Source: Hirschia sp964352025 (GTDB lineage Bacteria > Pseudomonadota > Alphaproteobacteria > Caulobacterales > Hyphomonadaceae). From it: DNA of 64,000 nucleotides. Under the pieces are notes generated by a model. It searched no databases. It had not been told where the DNA came from and worked only from the letters and a program-made list of their open reading frames with translations. The DNA is taken from positions 1 to 64,000 of the forward strand of contig CAYGPZ010000009.1 of NCBI GenBank assembly GCA_964352025.1, read 5' to 3'. The position numbers were made by a program, and so were the translations under genes. Numbering within the stretch: the stretch's first letter is position 1; the number at the start of each line of letters is the position of its first letter. This document shows positions 45,009-51,637 of the stretch, piece by piece.

Positions 45009-45041
45009 AAAAAGGGGAAAGCTTACGCTTTCCCCTTTTTT
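45009..45041. terminator. Bidirectional terminator between the TonB-C gene and arsM
   Basis: AAAAGGGGAAAGC / GCTTTCCCCTTTT stem with loop TTAC; T-runs on both strands, shared by two convergent genes. Confidence 0.95.
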
Positions 45042-45042
45042 A

Positions 45043-46113
45043 TTAGCAGCAGCTTCCGCCTGAGGCGGGTGGTGAAGATGTTGTTAAATCACTACTTGCA
45101 GTACCAAACACGTCTACAGGCGCACATCCAGGGAAGACTCCTAAATGGGTTTTGCCTTCTCCAACAATCTCAAAATATTTAGCAAACCGAGTCGCTGTCA
45201 GCATTTTTAGGGTGTTGTTGCATACAGGGAAAACGCGTCCGGCTTCAATTTGGTGTTCGGCATCAAGATCGAAAATGCATTCCATACCTGGCGCACCGCC
45301 TTTATATATAACGGCCTGACCATAGTCTTCACACGCCATATCCAATCCATCTAATTTCATAAGGCGTGCAGTGACGGATGCAAACTTGATAGGATTTAGC
45401 ATTTCCTGAATTTTAGGGTGCAGTATAGCAAGAGGGCGATGTTCTGTTGTGCGCGGGTCTTTAAAGCCAGCTTCTTTTGCCATCGATAAAAAGTCATTCC
45501 AGTAGAGCGCGCCGGAAAGGCATTCCCCATATAGGATTGGGTCGTTGACGAGTTCTTCAGGTACACGACGGTCTGCATACACATCAGAGAAATAGAGTTC
45601 ACCACCTGGTTTTAGAAGATTGTAGGCGGCTTTAAATACGGCTGGTTTATCGGTGCAAAGATTGATCACACAATTTGAAATGATGAGATCAAAGCTATTT
45701 GGTTCGAGATCCAGTTCGCCAAGTTTTTCTAGATATCCTTCGACAAATCGTGTGTTGGGTTTGTCGTAACCAAATTGCTCGGCGTGCCATCCTTCATATT
45801 CTCTGGCAATTGCAAGCTGTTCTGCTGTCATATCAACGCCAGTCACTGATCCATTGGGGCCGACGAGTTTTGCTAGTGCAAATACATCGCGTCCTGCGCC
45901 TGAACCAAGGTCGAGTACTTTTAAGCCTTCAAGTTCGCTGGGAATGACAATCCCACATCCATAATAGCGTGTTGCGACTTCATCGTGCACTGCACCTAGG
46001 GCTTTGCGAATGTGTAGGGGAGGCGCGGCTTCGGTGCAGCAAGCATCCGTTTTTAAATCGGAAGAGTTTTGAAGTGTTTGGCCATAATAGTCTTTGACTT
46101 CATCTTGTTTCAT
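45043..46113 (-). CDS. arsM: Arsenite S-adenosylmethionine methyltransferase
   Basis: 356-residue SAM-dependent enzyme that methylates trivalent arsenic to less toxic or volatile forms. Marks: the N-terminal VKDYYGQTLQNSSDLKTDACC arsenic-binding type opening, the SAM motif LKVLDLGSGAGRDVFALAK, FDLIISNCVINLC with the conserved Cys, and a C-terminal domain that ends in GGSCC. No arsR or arsenic pump is nearby, so it is a solitary detoxification gene. The start at 46113 has AAGGCAG upstream. Confidence 0.93.
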   Translation of the reverse strand: MKQDEVKDYYGQTLQNSSDLKTDACCTEAAPPLHIRKALGAVHDEVATRYYGCGIVIPSELEGLKVLDLGSGAGRDVFALAKLVGPNGSVTGVDMTAEQLAIAREYEGWHAEQFGYDKPNTRFVEGYLEKLGELDLEPNSFDLIISNCVINLCTDKPAVFKAAYNLLKPGGELYFSDVYADRRVPEELVNDPILYGECLSGALYWNDFLSMAKEAGFKDPRTTEHRPLAILHPKIQEMLNPIKFASVTARLMKLDGLDMACEDYGQAVIYKGGAPGMECIFDLDAEHQIEAGRVFPVCNNTLKMLTATRFAKYFEIVGEGKTHLGVFPGCAPVDVFGTASSDLTTSSPPASGGSCC

Positions 46114-46454
46114 CTGGCTGCCTTTTAGGGTTCGATAAGGTGTAATCTGATATAGAAGCTATAAGTTTGGCACGTTTTATAGGGCATTCTCGGTAAAATA
46201 AACTGACATGTATGTGACAATTAGTAGAATCTCTATTTCTTATTAGTCACTATGAATTCAGTATTGATATGTTATAGGAAACCGAAATTTGCTGCATCTG
46301 CGAGATATGTAGTGAGAAAATTGTAGTGATGACTTTGATTATTTAAGCGTTTGTCACCATATATTTTGGAGTGATTTGGTAAGCTGGGAGCGTGAGTATT
46401 CTTAGCTTATTGGAGTATAGCGTTTAAGATGACGTTGAATAGAAAGGGATTTAG
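46114..46454. other. Intergenic region between arsM and panD
   Basis: About 340 AT-rich bases with the divergent promoters of both genes. I found no terminator, riboswitch or credible small gene, and no clear ArsR operator. Confidence 0.4.
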
Positions 46455-46814
46455 ATGTTTCTGACCATGTTGAGAGCGAAACTACACCGCGCAACTGTGA
46501 CTCAGTGCGACCTTCACTATGAAGGCTCCATTTCTATCGATAAAGATCTGCTAGACGCATCCGGCATTCTTGTAAACGAGCGTGTGGATATATGGAACAT
46601 CACTAATGGCGCGCGTTTGTCGACCTATGCTATTGAAGCGCCACGTGGTTCAAAGACATTTGGTGTGAATGGTGCTGCGGCTCGTCATTTCCAGTTGGGT
46701 GATCGTATCATTGTAGCGACTTTTGCTCAGATTGAAGAAGAAAAAGCGCGCCAGCATGCGCCTACAGTTGTCATGCTCGATGACAAGAACGAGATCGTTC
46801 CCCACATTGCTTAG
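46455..46814 (+). CDS. panD: Aspartate 1-decarboxylase
   Basis: 119-residue pyruvoyl enzyme making beta-alanine for pantothenate. The self-cleavage site Gly24-Ser25 in HYEGSISID is intact, along with LHRATVTQ at the start and the conserved NGARLSTYAIEAPRGS and VNGAAARHFQLGDRIIV segments. AAAGGGAT precedes the ATG. A possible 35-residue membrane peptide gene lies 42 bases downstream. Confidence 0.96.
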   Translation: MFLTMLRAKLHRATVTQCDLHYEGSISIDKDLLDASGILVNERVDIWNITNGARLSTYAIEAPRGSKTFGVNGAAARHFQLGDRIIVATFAQIEEEKARQHAPTVVMLDDKNEIVPHIA

Positions 46815-46856
46815 GGCCGTGTTTTGGCCGCATAAGGTTTTGTGCGGAATAATACG

Positions 46857-46964
46857 ATGAGAAAACCTTTTTATAAACGTGGACGTCCTCTCGTCCAATT
46901 GTGTGCTGCCATACTCGTTCTGGTAGCATTTTTTATTTTTCGAATGTTTATATCTATAGAATAG
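46857..46964 (+). CDS. Candidate small membrane protein, 35 aa
   Basis: A short open frame downstream of panD encoding a basic head (RKPFYKRGRPL) and one strong membrane helix (LCAAILVLVAFFIF). The ribosome site is weak (GCGGAA). Composition and architecture fit single-pass small proteins, but nothing beyond the frame itself proves expression. It may be translated from the panD transcript. Confidence 0.4.
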   Translation: MRKPFYKRGRPLVQLCAAILVLVAFFIFRMFISIE

Positions 46965-47045
46965 GTCGGAAATTTTTGCCTACTATATAGTTAATATTAT
47001 GTGATTAATAAATTAACTTAATATGCTCGAAAGTGTAGAGTGTGT

Positions 47046-47086
47046 CTGTATGGTTAATATTGAAGTATTGATGGTTAACCATACAG
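47046..47086. promoter_or_regulatory. Inverted-repeat operator with TTAACCAT elements
   Basis: CTGTATGGTTAA (47046-47057) and its exact complement TTAACCATACAG (47075-47086), 17 bases apart. The second arm overlaps a perfect 12-base palindrome, ATGGTTAACCAT (47071-47082). TTAACCAT resembles the half-site read by the CtrA cell-cycle regulator. It lies about 93 bases before the start of the 47179 gene. Confidence 0.5.
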
Positions 47087-47178
47087 TTGTATGAATATCG
47101 AATACTTTGTGTTATTTTCGTCACCCTAAATAAAAAGAATATTGATGGTTTTTCGTATATTAGAAAAGGGTGTGTGTG

Positions 47179-48216
47179 GTGAATCCATATGGACGTTTCC
47201 TCGTCGTATCCAATGCTATTTCGGCAGCGTTGGTACTGACATTAGTAAGCTTGGTTTCAGGACCAGCTTTTGCAGCCTATAAAGCTGCACAATTTCAAGC
47301 AGATTTTGCGCCATTTGTGGCAGCCGGAGCTGCATTGGGAGTCACAATAGTTGTTTGGCTTGCATTAACAGATGCAGTTTTGCCATTCTTCTTCCGTTAT
47401 ACTTCAATTCGTCGCGTAATCTTGGGCAAGCACTATATGGAAGGTACTTGGATTCAGGCTGAAAAGCACGAAGGTACCCCAAGAATGGCTGTTATAGAGA
47501 TCCAGCCTGCCGGGACTTCATTTCGTTTTTCTGGATATGCAGTGGATGAGAATTTGGATGTTCAATCCAATGTAGTGATGGAATTTTCAAAGTTTGACTG
47601 GCCATTCATGACGTACAAGTTCCGTAATAGTCTTGCAGATAATGCAGATCAGGGGCGTGAAGGTGTTGGGGAAATTCATTTTGAAGCAAACCGTCATGCG
47701 CCGCGCTCTTATAATGGTTTTGTGCAAACCGTGAATAGTCTTGGGCGCGTCAAGATTGAAGGTGTGCGTCTAAGGAAAGGTCGCGAGATTAAAGATCTTA
47801 GATCACTAGAATATCGTGCTGAAGTTATCGACAAGTATTGGGGCTTATTCTTCGAGCGTGGAAATAGAAAAGCCCGCATGCGTGGAAAAGGAATTGGCGG
47901 ATTTAATACAGCGAATACTGTTGATGTCGCGCCACAAGCTCAACCTGAAGCAAGAGTGTCTACTGCGCCTGCCTCAGCACGTCCTACTCCAAAAACAAAT
48001 ATGGCAAGCGAGTCGAACTTAGAGCATGAACGTCGTGTTTCATCAGATACTCCGGATGATTTTGGTCCAGTTGTACCTAGACGTCGTGCATCTGATTGGA
48101 CAAAAGCAGATGAAGTTCTTGAGTTTGAAGATCTTGAGGATTTATTAGAAGACCCAGTTGAAAATTCAGCAGGATCGACAATGGAAATTTCTGGAAAAGC
48201 AATTTTACGGAAATAA
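47179..48216 (+). CDS. Membrane protein with two N-terminal helices and a soluble beta-rich domain
   Basis: 345 residues from the GTG at 47179, the one of three tandem GTG codons best spaced from AAAAGGG (47164-47170). Helix 1 (LVVSNAISAALVLTLVSLVSG) might instead be a signal peptide, as it ends in PAFA; helix 2 is FVAAGAALGVTIVVWLALTD. A compact beta-rich domain follows (ILGKHYMEGTWIQAEK, VIEIQPAGTSFRFSGYAVDE), then a disordered, acidic C-terminal tail of about 120 residues. The layout of two helices plus an EGTW-type beta domain resembles the 2TM-beta effectors of CBASS (Cap15), but no cyclase gene is nearby. Family not established. Confidence 0.75.
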   Translation: MNPYGRFLVVSNAISAALVLTLVSLVSGPAFAAYKAAQFQADFAPFVAAGAALGVTIVVWLALTDAVLPFFFRYTSIRRVILGKHYMEGTWIQAEKHEGTPRMAVIEIQPAGTSFRFSGYAVDENLDVQSNVVMEFSKFDWPFMTYKFRNSLADNADQGREGVGEIHFEANRHAPRSYNGFVQTVNSLGRVKIEGVRLRKGREIKDLRSLEYRAEVIDKYWGLFFERGNRKARMRGKGIGGFNTANTVDVAPQAQPEARVSTAPASARPTPKTNMASESNLEHERRVSSDTPDDFGPVVPRRRASDWTKADEVLEFEDLEDLLEDPVENSAGSTMEISGKAILRK

Positions 48217-48237
48217 AAACTCCAATAGAATTGAAGA

Positions 48238-48269
48238 AAGCCGTTGCGTTTCTGCGCAACGGCTTTTTT
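48238..48269 (+). terminator. Terminator after the 2TM protein gene
   Basis: AAGCCGTTGCG / CGCAACGGCTT stem, loop TTTCTG, then T run. Nearly the same hairpin occurs at 49263-49296. Confidence 0.9.
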
Positions 48270-48282
48270 GTATTTTTGTCGC

Positions 48283-48408
48283 TTATTTCCAAATAAGCTC
48301 AAATTGCACTTTGATTGTTGAAGTATATAATTTTATACCTCCGAATATAGGTATACTCGCGCCAGTCATCAGCTCCATATTTGATCCTATTATAAATTGA
48401 GGATGGAG
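48283..48408 (-). pseudogene. 3' remnant of a second SIMPL (DUF541) gene
   Basis: The minus strand encodes a C-terminal fragment, MELMTGASIPIFGG then KLYTSTIKVQFELIWK-stop, that aligns with the end of the intact SIMPL gene (MEMADTASTPIAAG, SYSSTMNVQFELVKK) without gaps, and the PQ pair before it matches too. An in-frame TAG at 48417-48415 ends the similarity. The terminator-like hairpin beyond it is also shared by both loci, so the duplicated block runs from about 48238 to about 48408. Confidence 0.75.
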
Positions 48409-48462
48409 GGTGTTCTAGCTCTTTTGCTTATACCTTATATCTCGGCAATTCTGGAGTATTAC

Positions 48463-49242
48463 ATGCCCAAAAAACTGAAACTTCTTGTCACTGGACTGAA
48501 TGGTGTTGTGGGGCAGGTTTTGTTCCCTGCTTTGGAAGAGCGCTATGAAGTTAGTGCGTTATCTCGCAGTGGTGTTAAAGGCATTCCGCCAGAACGCGTT
48601 TTCAAAGCCGACATTGGAGATATAGATACATTGTATCCCGCGATGAAAGGGATTGATGTTGTACTAAACCTCGCTGCCGGTGGTGGTCAGAGTAGTGCTG
48701 AAGGTATGGATGCTGGTTGGGACGTGATGCTCCGTGACAATATTGTCGGCGCTTACAACGTGCTTGAAGCCGCAAAACAGTCGGGTGTGAAACGCGTCAT
48801 TCTCGCGAGTTCAGGTGCGGTTGCAAACGGCTATGAGTTAGAGGAACCTTACAAGAGCTTGGTGTCCACAGAAGATATTCCGCTTCCAGAATCATGGGAG
48901 ATGGTCGATGAGTTTGCTGAGCCAAAGCCGGTGTCACTTTATGGTGTAACGAAACTGTTTGGTGAGGACCTGGGTCGATACTATGCAGCAACAACCGACA
49001 TGTCGGTTATAAACCTGCGGATTAGCTATTGTTTAAAAGAGGACGAAGCAGGCGCTGGCCGTGGGCAAGCGAATTGGTCGAGCCACCGAGATATCCGACA
49101 ATTGACGACTTTGTGTATCGATGCGCCTCCGGAAATCAAGTTTGATGTTTTCTGGGCGACATCTGACAATAAGAAGCTTTTCCGTGACAATTCGCACGCT
49201 AAAAAGGTTCTCGGTTACCGTCCGCAGGATGGCGTAAAGTAG
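48463..49242 (+). CDS. NAD-dependent epimerase/dehydratase family protein
   Basis: 259 residues from the ATG at 48463, preceded by CTGGAG; an upstream in-frame start at 48397 would lie in the SIMPL remnant. Extended short-chain dehydrogenase fold: nucleotide motif LVTGLNGVVGQVL (TGxxGxxG), ADIGDID, NLAAGGGQ, and the catalytic Tyr-Lys in SLYGVTKLFGE. Similar to uronate dehydrogenase-like members; the substrate is probably a nucleotide sugar or sugar acid, not decidable here. Confidence 0.9.
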   Translation: MPKKLKLLVTGLNGVVGQVLFPALEERYEVSALSRSGVKGIPPERVFKADIGDIDTLYPAMKGIDVVLNLAAGGGQSSAEGMDAGWDVMLRDNIVGAYNVLEAAKQSGVKRVILASSGAVANGYELEEPYKSLVSTEDIPLPESWEMVDEFAEPKPVSLYGVTKLFGEDLGRYYAATTDMSVINLRISYCLKEDEAGAGRGQANWSSHRDIRQLTTLCIDAPPEIKFDVFWATSDNKKLFRDNSHAKKVLGYRPQDGVK

Positions 49243-49262
49243 GACGCCGATTATTCTATTAA

Positions 49263-49296
49263 AAATAGCCGTTGCGTTTCTGCGCAGCGGCTATTT
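49263..49296. terminator. Terminator shared by the epimerase and SIMPL genes
   Basis: AAATAGCCGTTGCG / CGCAGCGGCTATTT stem (one G-T pair) with loop TTTCTG; T run is better on the minus strand, so it mainly closes the SIMPL gene. Confidence 0.8.
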
Positions 49297-49309
49297 ACAT
49301 AATCGTAGT

Positions 49310-50104
49310 CTATTTCTTTACCAGCTCAAATTGCACATTCATTGTCGAAGAGTATGAAATCTCCCCAGCCGCTATTGGTGTGCTCGCTGTATCTGCCATT
49401 TCCATACGCGCCATCATTTTAGGTTGAGGGTAGGGAGAGTGGTTGCCTGCTTCATTCATTGAGATGATTCTAGAAACCTTATAGCCGGCGGCGTTTGCGT
49501 ATAGCTCTGCTTTTGCCAGGGCATCTTTAACAGCTGCGGCACGGGCTTTTTTCATTGCTTCCGACGAATCTTCAAGCCCAAAAGAAATGGAGTTGATTGT
49601 GTTGCCACCAGCTTCCACAACAACGTCGAGCACGTCACCTACTTTGGCTAGGTCACGCACGGTCGTGCCAACAGTGTTTGCGGCTTGATAGCCGATTAGC
49701 TTGGGAGGGGAATTGTTACGCGAGCTGTAATCATAGCGTGGATTAAGCGATATATTGCCGGTTTGCATGTCCTTCTTTGCAATGCCAGCCTCTTCCAAAG
49801 CCTCGAAAACACCAGTCATAAGCTGAGCTTGTTTTTTCATGGCTTGGGAAGCTGTCGGTGCATCGACGTTAACGCCCAGCGATATCGAGGCGATATCTGG
49901 TACGACTTCAATTTTTCCTTCACCGGTGAGGTTGAGCGTTGTTTCCTGCTGGATCGTAGGAGCATTTTTGACAATATCCTGCATTGGTTGGGCTCCTGCG
50001 CTTAGGGGAAGTGAGGTGCAAGCCGTCACCAGTAAAATTGCCGATCCAGCACCCAGATATCTTGCTTTGAATTGGTTGAACTTAGATTTCACTGTTGTGG
50101 CCAT
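49310..50104 (-). CDS. SIMPL-domain (DUF541) periplasmic protein
   Basis: 264 residues. A basic N-terminal region and hydrophobic segment (YLGAGSAILLVTACTSLPLSAGAQ) form a signal sequence, with a possible lipobox at VTAC. The SIMPL domain follows: TTLNLTGEGKIEVVPDIASISLGVNVDAPTASQAM, then AALAKAELYANAAGYKV-like and the C-terminal YSSTMNVQFELVKK strand. Members such as BP26 form periplasmic channel-like rings of unknown function. A decayed second copy of its 3' end lies about 1 kb away. Confidence 0.93.
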   Translation of the reverse strand: MATTVKSKFNQFKARYLGAGSAILLVTACTSLPLSAGAQPMQDIVKNAPTIQQETTLNLTGEGKIEVVPDIASISLGVNVDAPTASQAMKKQAQLMTGVFEALEEAGIAKKDMQTGNISLNPRYDYSSRNNSPPKLIGYQAANTVGTTVRDLAKVGDVLDVVVEAGGNTINSISFGLEDSSEAMKKARAAAVKDALAKAELYANAAGYKVSRIISMNEAGNHSPYPQPKMMARMEMADTASTPIAAGEISYSSTMNVQFELVKK

Positions 50105-50293
50105 CAGTCTGCTCCGTTAAAATTATGTGCTCGTAGTAAAAATGTTTAATAGGGCGAGCATAAGGCGAATGATTCAGGAATTAGCGGTCCGTATTCTCAT
50201 TCTTCAGTGAAAACACAATTATTTATCGAAAATTACAATTCCGGGACTTCACGAACGGTACAAAATGAGTAATGTGCGCTTTCTCTCTTTTGG

Positions 50294-50370
50294 GGGCCTG
50301 TAGCTCAGTTGGTTAGAGCAAACCGCTCATAACGGTTGGGTCGGGGGTTCGATTCCCTCCGGGCCTACCA
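50294..50370 (+). tRNA. tRNA-Met (CAT anticodon)
   Basis: 77 bases with encoded CCA. Acceptor GGGCCTG pairs with CGGGCCT (one G-U at the end), D arm GCTC/GAGC, anticodon loop CTCATAA with CAT, T arm with TTCGATT loop. It is not the initiator type. With CAT an isoleucine tRNA carrying lysidine cannot be fully excluded. Its 3' end is the left attachment repeat of the island. Confidence 0.93.
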
Positions 50371-50377
50371 AAAGAGA
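50354..50377 (+). repeat. Left attachment repeat (attL) in the tRNA 3' end
   Basis: 24-base direct repeat starting TCCCTCCGGG and ending CCAAAAGAGA, identical to 57316-57339. It spans the 3' half of the T arm, the acceptor end, CCA and seven bases beyond. Confidence 0.85.
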
Positions 50378-50410
50378 GTAATTCCTTGAAAATAAATGCT
50401 TTTTGTAGTC

Positions 50411-50441
50411 TGGTGGGACGATTTATTTGGTATGGTGGGAC
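50411..50441. repeat. Left-end TGGTGGGAC pair
   Basis: Two copies of TGGTGGGAC, 50411-50419 and 50433-50441, spaced by 22 bases from start to start, just inside attL. Candidate integrase arm-binding sites. Confidence 0.5.
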
Positions 50442-50575
50442 TGTTAGGAGAAATTGAATTCTCTTATATCTCTGTTTTTTATAGATAAATTATATAAAGT
50501 GTGACGCCAATCTGGATTCGAAACTGATGAGCTAAAAGTAGAGCGCTTTTATAGAAAAAGCTTTTGGTTTCAAAC

Positions 50576-51334
50576 TCATGCCGTGATGACTTTTACTGAC
50601 TTCAAGGCAGAACTTAGATTTTCAGGTGGCTCGGTATCAGTGACGAGTGTTTCAATGCGGTCAAATTCGCATACTTTTACAAGTCCGCGTTTCATGAATT
50701 TTGAGCTGTCAGCAATCAGAACCAATCGCGTTCCCGTTGAAGCGAGGGCGCGGGCGAAGTCTGCTTCCTGAAGGTGGAAATCACATACGCCATGTTCTGG
50801 GTGTAGGGCCGATGCACCAATAATCACCATATCGGGCGTAAATCGTTTCACAAAGTCGATTGAATCTGCGCCTAACGTGGACATTGTAATGTCGGAAACT
50901 TCGCCACCAGCTAGATAGACGCGATTATTATTGCGGCCTGAAACGGACCTAACAATCTCAAGCCCATTTGTAATAACAGATACATTGCGCTGATGAACCA
51001 TGCTGCGCGCAACCCATAGCGCGGTGGTGCTGCTCTCAATTGCGACTGTCATACCGTCTTTGATCAGGTCTGCAGTTTCTTCGCCTATGCGTTTCTTCGC
51101 ATCGGCTTCTTCATGTTGGCGCTGGCGAAAAGGGGTCTCAAATAAATTTTCAGGAAGTCTTACGCCGCCATGGATTTTTTGCACATAGCCCATAACTTCC
51201 AAATGTTTGACATCACGCCTAATGGTTTCGTCTGAAACTTCAAATTTTTCAGCGAGCTCTAAAATAGTGCAGCTGCCTTCTTCCTCGAGCGCAGTGAGGA
51301 TTGAAAGTTGGCGACCTGAAGGATCTAAAGACAT
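50576..51334 (-). CDS. DeoR/GlpR-family transcriptional regulator
   Basis: 252 residues from the ATG at 51334; a longer frame upstream is unlikely because this start gives the typical family length and a CAGGGG site precedes it. N-terminal helix-turn-helix (RQLSILTALEEEGSCTILELAEKFEVSDETIRRDVKHLE) and C-terminal sugar-phosphate-binding domain (AIESSTTALWVARSM, ITNGLEIVRSV, YLAGGEV, VIIGASALHPEHGVCD, LVLIADSSKF). Such proteins are usually released by a phosphorylated sugar or polyol. It is divergent from the TonB receptor gene over an intergenic operator array. Confidence 0.92.
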   Translation of the reverse strand: MSLDPSGRQLSILTALEEEGSCTILELAEKFEVSDETIRRDVKHLEVMGYVQKIHGGVRLPENLFETPFRQRQHEEADAKKRIGEETADLIKDGMTVAIESSTTALWVARSMVHQRNVSVITNGLEIVRSVSGRNNNRVYLAGGEVSDITMSTLGADSIDFVKRFTPDMVIIGASALHPEHGVCDFHLQEADFARALASTGTRLVLIADSSKFMKRGLVKVCEFDRIETLVTDTEPPENLSSALKSVKVITA

Positions 51335-51480
51335 TCTAATAAAACCCCTGATTTCATTACTCTGCATTTCGCGTGGCATTTGGATGTAATTGCAACAGAA
51401 ATACGAATATTTATCGTTTTTTTCTCTTAAACCTAATCTTATGACAAGAAAACCACAAACAGCAGTTTCCACACCTAAAT

Positions 51481-51588
51481 CAACATAAATCCACACAATG
51501 TCACAAACCTGTTACGGATTTCTCCTATCTCATCACGTGTAGATCGATTTTATTTGGATTTGTGTGGTTTTGTGACAGTTTTATGTTG
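51481..51588. promoter_or_regulatory. Operator array between the DeoR and TonB receptor genes
   Basis: Three short elements occur on the left (CAACATAAA 51481-51489, CCACACA 51491-51497, TGTCACAAA 51499-51507), and the exact complement of each on the right (TGTGTGG 51561-51567, TTTGTGACA 51569-51577, TTTATGTTG 51580-51588). Their order differs between sides, which argues for multiple protein half-sites rather than one hairpin. Likely targets of the adjacent DeoR-type regulator. Confidence 0.6.
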
Positions 51589-51637
51589 CCCATCCAAATC
51601 TTCTGCGAATTTCACACATCTTTCTGAGGGGAAAGTC

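Noticed and set aside
47170..48216. CBASS defence operon
   Set aside because: Only a Cap15-like layout in one protein; no CD-NTase, ubiquitin-like or HORMA partner genes on either side.
48397..48462. Upstream start for the epimerase
   Set aside because: It adds a hydrophobic stretch read from the SIMPL remnant on the other strand; the ATG at 48463 fits the family and has a ribosome site.
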